From NCBI RefSeq assembly GCF_016920785.2, contig NW_024610456.1, positions 20,699 through 84,698 on the forward strand: 64,000 bases of DNA. The letters are read 5' to 3'. Made by a program: the position numbers and the translations under genes. The notes under the pieces were generated by a model, which saw only the letters and a program-made list of their open reading frames with translations, was not told the DNA's origin and ran no database searches. Shown piece after piece: positions 24,360 through 36,229 of this stretch. The stretch is from Ixodes scapularis. Its lineage: Eukaryota; Arthropoda; Arachnida; Ixodida; Ixodidae. Each line of letters begins with the position of its first letter. The first letter of the stretch is position 1.

Positions 24360-27030
24360 ACGTCTCAAGTCAGGCCGTGCTCTCTCCAATAATTCGCTTT
24401 CACCGAGGCAATAGCCGAGATCGTGGTCACGGTGAACGAATAAAACGGCGCCGAACGTCTCTCGTCAGGCCGTGCTCTCTCCAATAATTCGCTTTCACCG
24501 AGGCAATAGCCGAGATCGTGGTCACGGTGAACGAATAAAACGGCGCCGAACGTCTCTCGTCAGGCCGTGCTCTCTCCAATAATTCGCTTTCACCGAGGCA
24601 ATAGCCGAGATCGTGGTCACGGTGAACGAATAAAACCGCGCCAAACGTCTCTCGTCAGGCCGTGCTCGCTCCAATAATTCGCTTTCACCGAGGCAATAGC
24701 CGAGATCGTGGTCACGGTGAACGAATAAAACCGCGCCGAACGTCTCTCGTCAGGCCGTGCTCGCTCCAATAATTCGCTTTCACCGAGGCAATAGCCGAGA
24801 TCGTGGTCACGGTGACCGAATAAAACCGCGCCGAACGTCTCTCGTCAGGCCGTGCTCGCTCCAATAATTCGCTTTCACCGAGGCAATAGCCGAGATCGTG
24901 GTCACGGTGAACAAATAAAACCGCGCCAAACGTCTCTCGTCAGGCCGTGCTCGCTCCAATAATTCGCTTTCACCGAGGCAATAGCCGAGATCGTGGTCAC
25001 GGTGAACGAATAAAACCGCGCCGAACGTCTCTCGTCAGGCCGTGCTCTCTCCAATAATTCGCTTTCACCGAGGCAATAGCCGAGATCGTGGTCACGGTGA
25101 ACGAATAAAACCGCGCCGAACGTCTCTCGTCAGGCCGTGCTCTCTCCAATAATTCGCTTTCACCGAGGCAATAGCCGAGATCGTGGTCACGGTGAACGAA
25201 TAAAACGGCGCCAAACGTCTCTCGACAGGCCGTGCTCTCTCCAATAATTCGCTTTCACCGAGGCAATAGCCGAGATCGTGGTCACGGTGAACGAATAAAA
25301 CGGCGCCGAACGTCTCTCGTCAGGCCGTGCTATCTCCAATAATTCGCTTTCACCGAGGCAATAGCCGAGATCGTGGTCACGGTGAACGAATAAAACGGCG
25401 CCAAACGTCTCTCGTCAGGCCGTGCTCTCTCCAATAATTCGCTTTCACCGAGGCAATAGCCGAGATCGTGGTCACGGTGAACGAATAAAACGGCGCCGAA
25501 CGTCTCTCGTCAGGCCGTGCTCTCTCCAATAATTCGCTTTCACCGAGGCAATAGCCGAGATCGTGGTCACGGTGAACGAATAAAACGGCGCCAAACGTCT
25601 CTCGTCAGGCCGTGCTCTCTCCAATAATTCGCTTTCACCGAGGCAATAGCCGATATCGTGGTCACTCTGAAGGAATAAAACGGCGCCGAACGTCTCTCGT
25701 CAGGCCGTGCTCTCTCCAATAATTCGCTTTCACCGAGGCAATAGCCGAGATCGTGGTCACGGTGAACGAATAAAACGGCGCCAAACGTCTCTCGTCAGGC
25801 CGTGCTCTCTCCAATAATTCGCTTTCACCGAGGCAATAGCCGAGATCGTGGTCACGGTGAACGAATAAAACGGCGCCGAACGTCTCTCGTCAGGCCGTGC
25901 TCTCTCCAATAATTCGCTTTCACCGAGGCAATAGCCGAGATCGTGGTCACGGTGAACGAATAAAACGGCGCCAAACGTCTCTCGTCAGGCCGTGCTCTCT
26001 CCAATAATTCGCTTTCACCGAGGCAATAGCCGAGATCGTGGTCACGGTGAACGAATAAAACGGCGCCGAACGTCTCTCGTCAGGCCGTGCTATCTCCAAT
26101 AATTCGCTTTCACCGAGGCAATAGCCGAGATCGTGGTCACGGTGAACGAATAAAACGGCGCCAAACGTCTCTCGTCAGGCCGTGCTCTCTCCAATAATTC
26201 GCTTTCACCGAGGCAATAGCCGAGATCGTGGTCACGGTGAACGAATAAAACGGCGCCGAACGTCTCTCGTCAGGCCGTGCTCTCTCCAATAATTCGCTTT
26301 CACCGAGGCAATAGCCGAGATCGTGGTCACGGTGAACGAATAAAACGGCGCCAAACGTCTCTCGTCAGGCCGTGCTCTCTTCAATAATTCGCTTTCACCG
26401 AGGCAATAGCCGATATCGTGGTCACTCTGAAGGAATAAAACGGCGCCGAACGTCTCTCGTCAGGCCGTGCTCTCTCCAATAATTCGCTTTCACCGAGGCA
26501 ATAGCCGAGATCGTGGTCACGGTGAACGAATAAAACGGCGCCAAACGTCTCTCGTCAGGCCGTGCTCTCTCCAATAATTCGCTTTCACCGAGGCAATAGC
26601 CGAGATCGTGGTCACGGTGAACGAATAAAACGGCGCCGAACGTCTCTCGTCAGGCCGTGCTCTCTCCAATAATTCGCTTTCACCGAGGCAATAGCCGAGA
26701 TCGTGGTCACGGTGAACGAATAAAACGGCGCCAAACGTCTCTCGTCAGGCCGTGCTCTCTCCAATAATTCGCTTTCACCGAGGCAATAGCCGAGATCGTG
26801 GTCACGGTGAACGAATAAAACGGCGCCGAACGTCTCTCGTCAGGCCGTGCTCTCTCCAATAATTCGCTTTCACCGAGGCAATAGCCGAGATCGTGGTCAC
26901 GGTGAACGAATAAAACGGCGCCAAACGTCTCTCGTCAGGCCGTGCTCTCTCCAATAATTCGCTTTCACCGAGGCAATAGCCGAGATCGTGGTCACGGTGA
27001 ACGAATAAAACGGCGCCGAACGTCTCTCGT
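24360..27030. repeat. TCAAG macro-repeat, copy 4 (partial, about 28 monomers)
   Basis: Begins with TCAAG at 24,360 and has GGTGACCG near 24,814, 3,039 bp after its copy 3 equivalent. It then has the same alternating block as copy 3 at a 2,945-bp offset (31 monomers), so one monomer fewer lies between the marker and the alternating block. No TCAAG marker follows; the 27-mer family takes over at about 27,030. Confidence 0.82.
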
Positions 27031-27100
27031 CAGGCCGTGCTCTCTCCAATAATTCGCTTTCACAGAGGCAATAGCCGAGATCATGGTCACGGTGAACGAA
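25201..27100. repeat. Alternating 190-bp dimer block, copy 2 (20 monomers)
   Basis: Second block with the same 20-monomer strict A/G alternation, offset 2,945 bp (31 x 95) from the first. It ends in the same way, with two G42 monomers in a row and the CACAGAGG plus ATCATGG marker monomer (24,116 and 27,061). One private change is CTCGACAGG near 25,223. Confidence 0.92.
25329..26848. repeat. Tandem 8-mer (760 bp), two further copies
   Basis: The same two markers recur at 25,329 and 26,089 (GCTATCTCC) and at 25,652 and 26,412 (the four-substitution monomer), again exactly 760 bp apart. They lie 2,185 bp (23 monomers) after the second octamer of the first pair. The 1-bp deletion of the first pair is absent, so that deletion arose after the block was copied or was lost by conversion. 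Confidence 0.9.
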
Positions 27101-29590
27101 TAAAACGGCGCCGAACGTCTCTCGTCAGGCCGTGCTCTCTCCAATAATTCGCTTTCACCGAGGCAATAGCCGAGATCGTGGTCACGGTGAACGAATAAAA
27201 CCGCGCCGAACGTCTCTCGTCAGGCCGTGCTCTCTCCAATAATTCGCTTTCACCGAGGCAATAGCCGAGATCGTGGTCACGGTGAACGAATAAAACGGCG
27301 CCAGACGTCTCTCGTCAGGCCGTGCTCTCTCCAATAATTCGCTTTCACCGAGGCAATAGCCGAGATTGTGGTCACGGTGAACGAATAAAACGGCGCCAAA
27401 CGTCTCTCGTCAGGCCGTGCTCTCTCCAATAATTCGCTTTCACCGAGGCAATAGCCGAGATCGTGGTCACGGTGAACGAATAAAACCGCGCCGAACGTCT
27501 CTCGTCAGGCCGTGCTCTCTCCAATAATTCGCTTTCACCGAGGCAATAGCCGAGATCGTGGTCACGGTGAACGAATAAAACGGCGCCAAACGTCTCTCGT
27601 CAGGCCGTGCTCTCTCCAATAATTCGCTTTCACCGAGGCAATAGCCGAGATCGTGGTCACGGTGAACGAAAAAAACCGCGCCGAACGTCTCTCGTCAGGC
27701 CGTGCTCTCTCCAATAATTCGCTTTCACCGAGGCAATAGCCGAGATCGTGGTCACGGTGAACGAATAAAACGGCGCCAAACGTCTCTCGTCAGGCCATGC
27801 TCGCTCCAATAATTCGCTTTCACCGAGGCAATAGCCGAGATCGTGGTCACGGTGAACGAATAAAACGGCGCCAAACGTCTCTCGTCAGGCCGTGCTCTCT
27901 CCAATAATTCGCTTTCACCGAGGCAATAGCCGAGATCGTGGTCACGGTGAACGAATAAAACGGCGCCGAACGTCTCTCGTCAGGCCGTGCTCTCTCCAAT
28001 AATTCGCTTTCACCGAGGCAATAGCCGAGATCGTGGTCACGGTGAACGAATAAAACGGCGCCAAACGTCTCTCGTCAGGCCGTGCTCTCTCCAATAATTC
28101 GCTTTCACCGAGGCAATAGCCGAGATCGTGGTCACGGTGAACGAATAAAACGGCGCCGAACGTCTCTCGTCAGGCCGTGCTCTCTCCAATAATTCGCTTT
28201 CACCGAGGCAATAGCCGAGATCGTGGTCACGGTGAACGAATAAAACGGCGCCGAACGTCTCTCGTCAGGCCGTGCTCTCTCCAATAATTCGCTTTCACCG
28301 AGGCAATAGCCGAGATCGTGGTCACGGTGAACGAATAAAACGGCGCCAAACGTCTCTCGTCAGGCCGTGCTCTCTCCAATAATTCGCTTTCACCGAGGCA
28401 ATAGCCGAGATCGTGGTCACGGTGAACGAATAAAACGGCGCCGAACGTCTCTCGTCAGGCCGTGCTCTCTCCAATAATTCGCTTTCACCGAGGCAATAGC
28501 CGAGATCGTGGTCACGGTGAACGAATAAAACGGCGCCGAACGTCTCTCGTCAGGCCGTGCTCTCTCCAATAATTCGCTTTCACCGAGGCAATAGCCGAGA
28601 TCGTGGTCACGGTGAACGAATAAAACGGCGCCAAACGTCTCTCGTCAGGCCGTGCTCTCTCCAATAATTCGCTTTCACCGAGGCAATAGCCGAGATCGTG
28701 GTCACGGTGAACGAATAAAACGGCGCCGAACGTCTCTCGTCAGGCCGTGCTCTCCAATAATTCGCTTTCACCGAGGCAATAGCCGAGATCGTGGTCACGG
28801 TGAACGAATAAAACGGCGCCGAACGTCTCTCGTCAGGCCGTGCTCGCTCCAATAATTCGCTTTCACCGAGGCAATAGCCGAGATCGTGGTCACGGTGAAC
28901 GAATAAAACCGCGCCGAACGTCTCTCGTCAGGCCGTGCTCGCTCCAATAATTCGCTTTCACCGAGGCAATAGCCGAGATCGTGGTCACGGTGAACGAATA
29001 AAACCGCGCCAAACGTCTCTCGTCAGGCCGTGCTCTCTCCAATAATTCGCTTTCACAGAGGCAATAGCCGAGATCGTGGTCACGGTGAACGAATAAAACG
29101 GCGCCGAACGTCTCTCGTCAGGCCGTGCTCTCTCCAATAATTCGCTTTCACCGAGGCAATAGCCGAGATCGTGGTCACGGTGAACGAATAAAACGGCGCC
29201 AAACGTCTCTCGTCAGGCCGTGCTCTCTCCAATAATTCGCTTTCACCGAGGCAATAGCCGAGATCGTGGTCACGGTGAACGAATAAAACGGCGCCGAACG
29301 TCTCTCGTCAGGCCGTGCTCTCCAATAATTCGCTTTCACCGAGGCAATAGCCGAGATCGTGGTCACGGTGAACGAATAAAACGGCGCCGAACGTCTCTCG
29401 TCAGGCCGTGCTCGCTCCAATAATTCGCTTTCACCGAGGCAATAGCCGAGATCGCGGTCACGGTGAACGAATAATACCGCGCCGAACGTCTCTCGTCAGG
29501 CCGTGCTCGCTCCAATAATTCGCTTTCACCGAGGCAATAGCCGAGATCGTGGTCACGGTGAACGAATAAAACCGCGCCAAACGTCTCTCG
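27030..29590. repeat. 27-mer macro-repeat, copy 1 (2,561 bp)
   Basis: Shares ordered private markers with the next copy at a constant 2,561-bp offset: CACAGAGG with ATCATGG at 27,061, GCCAGACG near 27,300, GAGATTGTGG near 27,363, CGAAAAAAACCG near 27,669, CCATGCTCGC near 27,796 and a 2-bp loss in GTGCTCTCCAAT near 28,748. 27 x 95 is 2,565; the difference reflects the 2-bp losses. Confidence 0.92.
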
Positions 29591-29621
29591 TCAGGCCGTG
29601 CTCTCTCCAATAATTCGCTTT
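28486..29621. repeat. Tandem 6-mer (568 bp), two copies
   Basis: A six-monomer unit is duplicated in place: the GTGCTCTCCAAT 2-bp deletion recurs at about 28,748 and 29,316, two CTCGCTCC monomers follow each, and CACAGAGG closes each at 29,054 and 29,622. The 568-bp spacing is 6 x 95 minus the 2-bp loss. Only one hexamer is present in the second 27-mer copy, so this duplication either postdates the 27-mer duplication or was lost there. Confidence 0.88.
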
Positions 29622-31600
29622 CACAGAGGCAATAGCCGAGATCATGGTCACGGTGAACGAATAAAACGGCGCCGAACGTCTCTCGTCAGGCCGTGCTCTC
29701 TCCAATAATTCGCTTTCACCGAGGCAATAGCCGAGATCGTGGTCACGGTGAACGAATAAAACCGCGCCGAACGTCTCTCGTCAGGCCGTGCTCTCTCCAA
29801 TAATTCGCTTTCACCGAGGCAATAGCCGAGATCGTGGTCACGGTGAACGAATAAAACGGCGCCAGACGTCTCTCGTCAGGCCGTGCTCTCTCCAATAATT
29901 CGCTTTCACCGAGGCAATAGCCGAGATTGTGGTCACGGTGAACGAATAAAACGGCGCCAAACGTCTCTCGTCAGGCCGTGCTCTCTCCAATAATTCGCTT
30001 TCACCGAGGCAATAGCCGAGATCGTGGTCACGGTGAACGAATAAAACCGCGCCGAACGTCTCTCGTCAGGCCGTGCTCTCTCCAATAATTCGCTTTCACC
30101 GAGGCAATAGCCGAGATCGTGGTCACGGTGAACGAATAAAACGGCGCCAAACGTCTCTCGTCAGGCCGTGCTCTCTCCAATAATTCGCTTTCACCGAGGC
30201 AATAGCCGAGATCGTGGTCACGGTGAACGAAAAAAACCGCGCCGAACGTCTCTCGTCAGGCCGTGCTCTCTCCAATAATTCGCTTTCACCGAGGCAATAG
30301 CCGAGATCGTGGTCACGGTGAACGAATAAAACGGCGCCAAACGTCTCTCGTCAGGCCATGCTCGCTCCAATAATTCGCTTTCACCGAGGCAATAGCCGAG
30401 ATCGTGGTCACGGTGAACGAATAAAACGGCGCCAAACGTCTCTCGTCAGGCCGTGCTCTCTCCAATAATTCGCTTTCACCGAGGCAATAGCCGAGATCGT
30501 GGTCACGGTGAACGAATAAAACGGCGCCGAACGTCTCTCGTCAGGCCGTGCTCTCTCCAATAATTCGCTTTCACCGAGGCAATAGCCGAGATCGTGGTCA
30601 CGGTGAACGAATAAAACGGCGCCAAACGTCTCTCGTCAGGCCGTGCTCTCTCCAATAATTCGCTTTCACCGAGGCAATAGCCGAGATCGTGGTCACGGTG
30701 AACGAATAAAACGGCGCCGAACGTCTCTCGTCAGGCCGTGCTCTCTCCAATAATTCGCTTTCACCGAGGCAATAGCCGACATCGTGGTCACGGTGAACGA
30801 ATAAAACGGCGCCGAACGTCTCTCGTCAGGCCGTGCTCTCTCCAATAATTCGCTTTCACCGAGGCAATAGCCGAGATCGTGGTCACGGTGAACGAATAAA
30901 ACGGCGCCAAACGTCTCTCGTCAGGCCGTGCTCTCTCCAATAATTCGCTTTCACCGAGGCAATAGCCGAGATCGTGGTCACGGTGAACGAATAAAACGGC
31001 GCCGAACGTCTCTCGTCAGGCCGTGCTCTCTCCAATAATTCGCTTTCACCGAGGCAATAGCCGAGATCGTGGTCACGGTGAACGAATAAAACGGCGCCGA
31101 ACGTCTCTCGTCAGGCCGTGCTCTCTCCAATAATTCGCTTTCACCGAGGCAATAGCCGAGATCGTGGTCACGGTGAACGAATAAAACGGCGCCAAGCGTC
31201 TCTCGTCAGGCCGTGCTCTCTCCAATAATTCGCTTTCACCGAGGCAATAGCCGAGATCGTGGTCACGGTGAACGAATAAAACGGCGCCGAACGTCTCTCG
31301 TCAGGCCGTGCTCTCCAATAATTCGCTTTCACCGAGGCAATAGCCGAGATCGTGGTCACGGTGAACGAATAAAACGGCGCCGAACGTCTCTCGTCAGGCC
31401 GTGCTCGCTCCAATAATTCGCTTTCACCGAGGCAATAGCCGAGATCGTGGTCACGGTGAACGAATAAAACCGCGCCGAACGTCTCTCGTCAGGCCGTGCT
31501 CGCTCCAATAATTCGCTTTCACCGAGGCAATAGCCGAGATCGTGGTCACGGTGAACGAATAAAACCGCGCCAAACGTCTCTCGTCAGGCCGTGCTCTCTC
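29591..31600. repeat. 27-mer macro-repeat, copy 2 (truncated, about 21 monomers)
   Basis: Second copy with markers at 29,622, about 29,861, 29,924, 30,230, 30,357 and 31,309. Matching ends near 31,610, where copy 1 has CACAGAGG and this copy has CACCGAGG. The extra 6 monomers of copy 1 are its second hexamer. Private changes include CCGACATCG near 30,778 and GCCAAGCG near 31,194. Confidence 0.9.
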
Positions 31601-34600
31601 CAATAATTCGCTTTCACCGAGGCAATAGCCGAGATCGTGGTCACGGTGAACGAATAAAACCGCGCCGAACGTCTCTCGTCAGGCCGTGCTCGCTCCAATA
31701 ATTCGCTTTCACCGAGGCAATAGCCGAGATCGTGGTCACGGTGAACGAATAAAACGGCGCCAAACGTCTCTCGTCAGGCCGTGCTCTCTCCAATAATTCG
31801 CTTTCACCGAGGCAATAGCCGAGATCGTGGTCACGGTGAACGAATAAAACGGCGCCGAACGTCTCTCGTCAGGCCGTGCTCTATCCAATAATTCGCTTTC
31901 ACCGAGGCAATATCCGAGATCGTGGTCACGGTGAACGAATAAAACGGCGCCGAACGTCTCTCGTCAGGCCGTGCTCTCTCCAATAATTCGCTTTCACCGA
32001 GGCAATAGCCGAGATCGTGGTCACGGTGAACGAATAAAACCGCGCCGAACGTCTCTCGTCAGGCCGTGCTCTCTCCAATAATTCGCTTTCACCGAGGCAA
32101 TAGCCGAGATCGTGGTCACGGTGAACGAATAAAACGGCGCCGAACGTCTCTCGTCAGGCCGTGCTCTCTCCAATAATTCGCTTTCACCGAGGCAATAGCC
32201 GAGGTCGTGGTCACGGTGAACGAATAAAACCGCGCCGAACGTCTCTCGTCAGGCCGTGCTCTCTCCAATAATTCGCTTTCACCGAGGCAATAGCCGAGAT
32301 CGTGGTCACGGTGAACGAATAAAACGGCGCCGAACGTCTCTCGTCAGGCCGTGCTCTCTCCAATAATTCGCTTTCACCGAGGCAATAGCCGAGATCGTGG
32401 TCACGGTGAACGAATAAAAACGGCGCCGAACGTCTCTCGTCAGGCCGTGCTCTCTCCAATAATTCGCTTTCACCGAGGCAATAGCCGAGATCGTGGTCAC
32501 GGTGAACGAATAAAACCGCGCCGAACGTCTCTCGTCAGGCCGTGCTCTCTCCAATAATTCGCTTTCACCGAGGCAATAGCCGAGATCGTGGTCACGGTGA
32601 ACGAATAAAAACGGCGCCGAACGTCTCTCGTCAGGCCGTGCTCTCTCCAATAATTCGCTTTCACCGAGGCAATAGCCGAGATCGTGGTCACGGTGAACGA
32701 ATAAAACGGCGCCGAACGTCTCTCGTCAGTCCGTGCTCTCTCCAATAATTCGCTTTCACCGAGGCAATAGCCGAGATCGTGGTCACGGTGAACGAATAAA
32801 ACGGCGCCAAACGTCTCTCGTCAGGCCGGTCTCTCTCCAATAATTCGCTTTCACCGAGGCAATAGCCGAGATCGTGGTCACGGTGAACGAATAAAACCGC
32901 GCCGAACGTCTCTCGTCAGGCCGTGCTCTCTCCAATAATTCGCTTTCACCGAGGCAATAGCCGAGATCGTGGTCACGGTGAACGAATAAAACCGCGCCGA
33001 ACGTCTCTCGTCAGGCCGTGCTCTCTCCAATAATTCGCTTTCACCGAGGCAATAGCCGAGATCGTGGTCACGGTGAACGAATAAAACGGTGCCGAACGTC
33101 TCTCGTCAGGCCGTGCTCTCTCCAATAATTCGCTTTCACCGAGGCAATTGCCGAGATCGTGGTCACGGTGAACGAATAAAACCGCGCCGAACGTCTCTCG
33201 TCAGGCCGTGCTCTCTCCAATAATTCGCTTTCACCGAGGCAATAGCCGAGATCGTGGTCACGGTGAACGAATAAAACGGCTCCGAACGTCCTCTCGTCAG
33301 GCCGTGCTCTCTCCAATAATTCGCTTTCACCGAGGCAATAGACGAGATCGTGGTCACGGTGAACGAATAAAACGGCGCCGAACGTCTCTCGTCAGGCCGT
33401 GCTCTCTCCAATAATTCGCTTTCACCGAGGCAATAGCCGAGATCATGGTCACGGTGAACGAATAAAACGGCGCCGAACGTCTCTCGTCAGGCCGTGCTCT
33501 CTCTAATAATTCGCTTTCACCGAGGCAATAGCCGAGATCGTGGTCACGGTGAACGAATAAAACCGCGCCGAACGCCTCTCGTCAGGCCGTGCTCTCTCCA
33601 ATATTCGCTTTCACCGAGGCAATAGCCGAGATCGTGGTCACGGTGAACGAATAAAACGGCGCCGAACGTGTCTCGTCAGGCCGTGCTCTCTCCAATAATT
33701 CGCTTTCACCGAGGCAATAGCCGAGATCGTGGTCACGGTGAACGAATAAAACGGCGCCGAACGTCTCTCGTCAGGCCGTGCTCTCTCCAATAATTCGCTT
33801 TCACCGAGGCAATAGCCGAGATCGTGGTCACGGTGAACGAATAAAACGGCGCCGAACGTCTCTCGTCAGACCGTGCTCGCTCCAATAATTCGCTTTCACC
33901 GAGGCAATAGCCGAGATCGTCGTCACGGTGAACGAATAAAACCGCGCCGAACGTCTCTCGTCAGGCCGTGCTCGCTCCAATAATTCGCTTTCACCGAGGC
34001 AATAGCCGAGATCGTGGTCACGGTGAACGAATAAAACCGCGCCAAACGTCAGGCCGTACTCTCTCCAATAATTCGCTTTCACCGAGGCAATTGCCGAGAT
34101 CGTGGTCACGGTGAACGAATAAAACGGCGCCAAACGTCTCTCGTCAGGCCGTGCTCGCTCCAATAATTCGCTTTCACCGAGGCAATAGCCGAGATCGTGG
34201 TCACGGTACGTGAACGAATAAAACCGCGCCAAACGTCTCTCGTCAGGCCGTGCTCTCTCCAATAATTCGCTTTCACCGAGGCAATAGCCGAGATCGTGGT
34301 CACGGTGAACGAATAAAACCGCGCCGAACGTCTCTCGTCAGGCCGTGCTCTCTCCAATAATTCGCTTTCACCGAGGCAATAGCCGAGATCGTGGTCACGG
34401 TGAACGAATAAAACGGCGCCGAACGTCTCTCGTCAGGCCGTGCTCTCTCCAATAATTCGCTTTCACCGAGGCAATAGCCGAGATCGTGGTCACGGTGAAC
34501 GAATAAAACCGCGCCGAACGTCTCTCGTCAGGCCGTGCTCTCTCCAATAATTCGCTTTCACCGAGGCAATAGCCGAGATCGTGGTCACGGTGAACGAATA

Positions 34601-36229
34601 AAACCGCGCCGAACGTCTCTCGTCAGGCCGTGCTCGCTCCAATAATTCGCTTTCACCGAGGCAATAGCCGAGATCGTGGTCACGGTGAACGAATAAAACC
34701 GCGCCGAACGTCTCTCGTCAGGCCGTGCTCGCTCCAATAATTCGCTTTCACCGAGGCAATAGCCGAGATCGTGGTCACGGTGAACGAATAAAACCGCGCC
34801 GAACGTCTCTCGTCAGGCCGTGCTCTCTCCAATAATTCGCTTTCACCGAGGCAATAGCCGAGATCGTGGTCACGGTGAACGAATAAAACGGCGCCGAACG
34901 TCTCTCGTCAGGCCGTGCTCTCTCCAATAATTCGCTTTCACCGAGGCAATAGCCGAGATCGTGGTCACGGTGAACGAATAAAACCGCGCCGAACGTCTCT
35001 CGTCAGGCCGTGCTCGCTCCAATAATTCGCTTTCACCGAGGCAATAGCCGAGATCCTGGTCACGGGGAACGAATAAAACCGCGCCGAACGTCTCTCGTCA
35101 GGCCGTGCTCGCTCCAATAATTCGCTTTCACCGAGGCAATAGCCGAGATCGTGGTCACGGTGAACGAATAAAACCGCGCCGAACGTCTCTCGTCAGGCCG
35201 TGCTCGCTCCAATAATTCGCTTTCACCGAGGCAATAGCCGAGATCGTGGTCACGGTGAACGAATAAAACGGCGCCGAACGTCTCTCGTCAGGCCGTGCTC
35301 TCTCCAATAATTCGCTTTCACCGAGGCAATAGCCGAGATCGTGGTCACGGTGAACGAATAAAACCGCGCCGAACGTCTCTCGTCAGGCCGTGCTCGCTCC
35401 AATAATTCGCTTTCACCGAGGCAATAGCCGAGATCGTGGTCACGGTGAACGAATAAAACCGCGCCGAACGTCTCTCGTCAGGCCGTGCTCGCTCCAATAA
35501 TTCGCTTTCACCGAGGCAATAGCCGAGATCGTGGTCACGGGGAACGAATAAAACCGCGCCGAACGTCTCTCGTCAGGCCGTGCTCTCTCCAATAATTCGC
35601 TTTCACCGAGGCAATAGCCGAGATCGTGGTCACGGTGAACGAATAAAACCGCGCCGAACGTCTCTCGTCAGGCCGTGCTCGCTCCAAAAATTCGCTTTCA
35701 CCGAGGCAATAGCCGAGATCGTGGTCACGGTGAACGAATAAAACCGCGCGGAACGTCTCTCGTCAGGCCGTGCTCTCTCCAATAATTCGCTTTCACCGAG
35801 GCAAAAGCCGAGATCGTGGTCACGGTGAACGAATAAAACCGCGCCGAACGTCTCTCGTCAGGCCGTGCTCGCTCCAATAATTCGCTTTCACCGAGGCAAT
35901 AGCCGAGATCGTGGTCACGGTGAACGAATAAAACTGCGCCGAACGTCTCTCGTCAGGCCGTGCTCTCTCCAATAATTCGCTTTCGCCGAGGCAATAGCCG
36001 AGATCGTGGTCACGGTGAACGAATAAAACCGCGCCGAACGTCTCTCGTCAGGCCGTGCTCGCTCCAATAATTCGCTTTCACCCAGGCAATAGCCGAGATC
36101 GTGGTCACGGTGAACGAATAAAACCGCGCCGAACGTCTCTCGTCAGGCCGTGCTCTCTCCAATAATTCGCTTTCACCGAGGCAATAGCCGAGATCGTGGT
36201 CACGGTGAACGAATAAAACCGCGCCGAAC
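31601..36229. repeat. Satellite zone shifting to the CCGCGCCG form, rich in indels
   Basis: About 49 monomers. CCGCGCCG and CTCGCTCC become dominant, most strongly from about 34.3 kb. Larger indels than elsewhere occur here: a 7-bp loss near 34,048 between the two CGTC direct repeats, a 4-bp ACGT-type insertion near 34,207 and several 1-bp changes at 32,420, 32,610, 33,290 and 33,600. No clear long duplicated block was found by eye, and nothing other than satellite is present. Confidence 0.8.
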
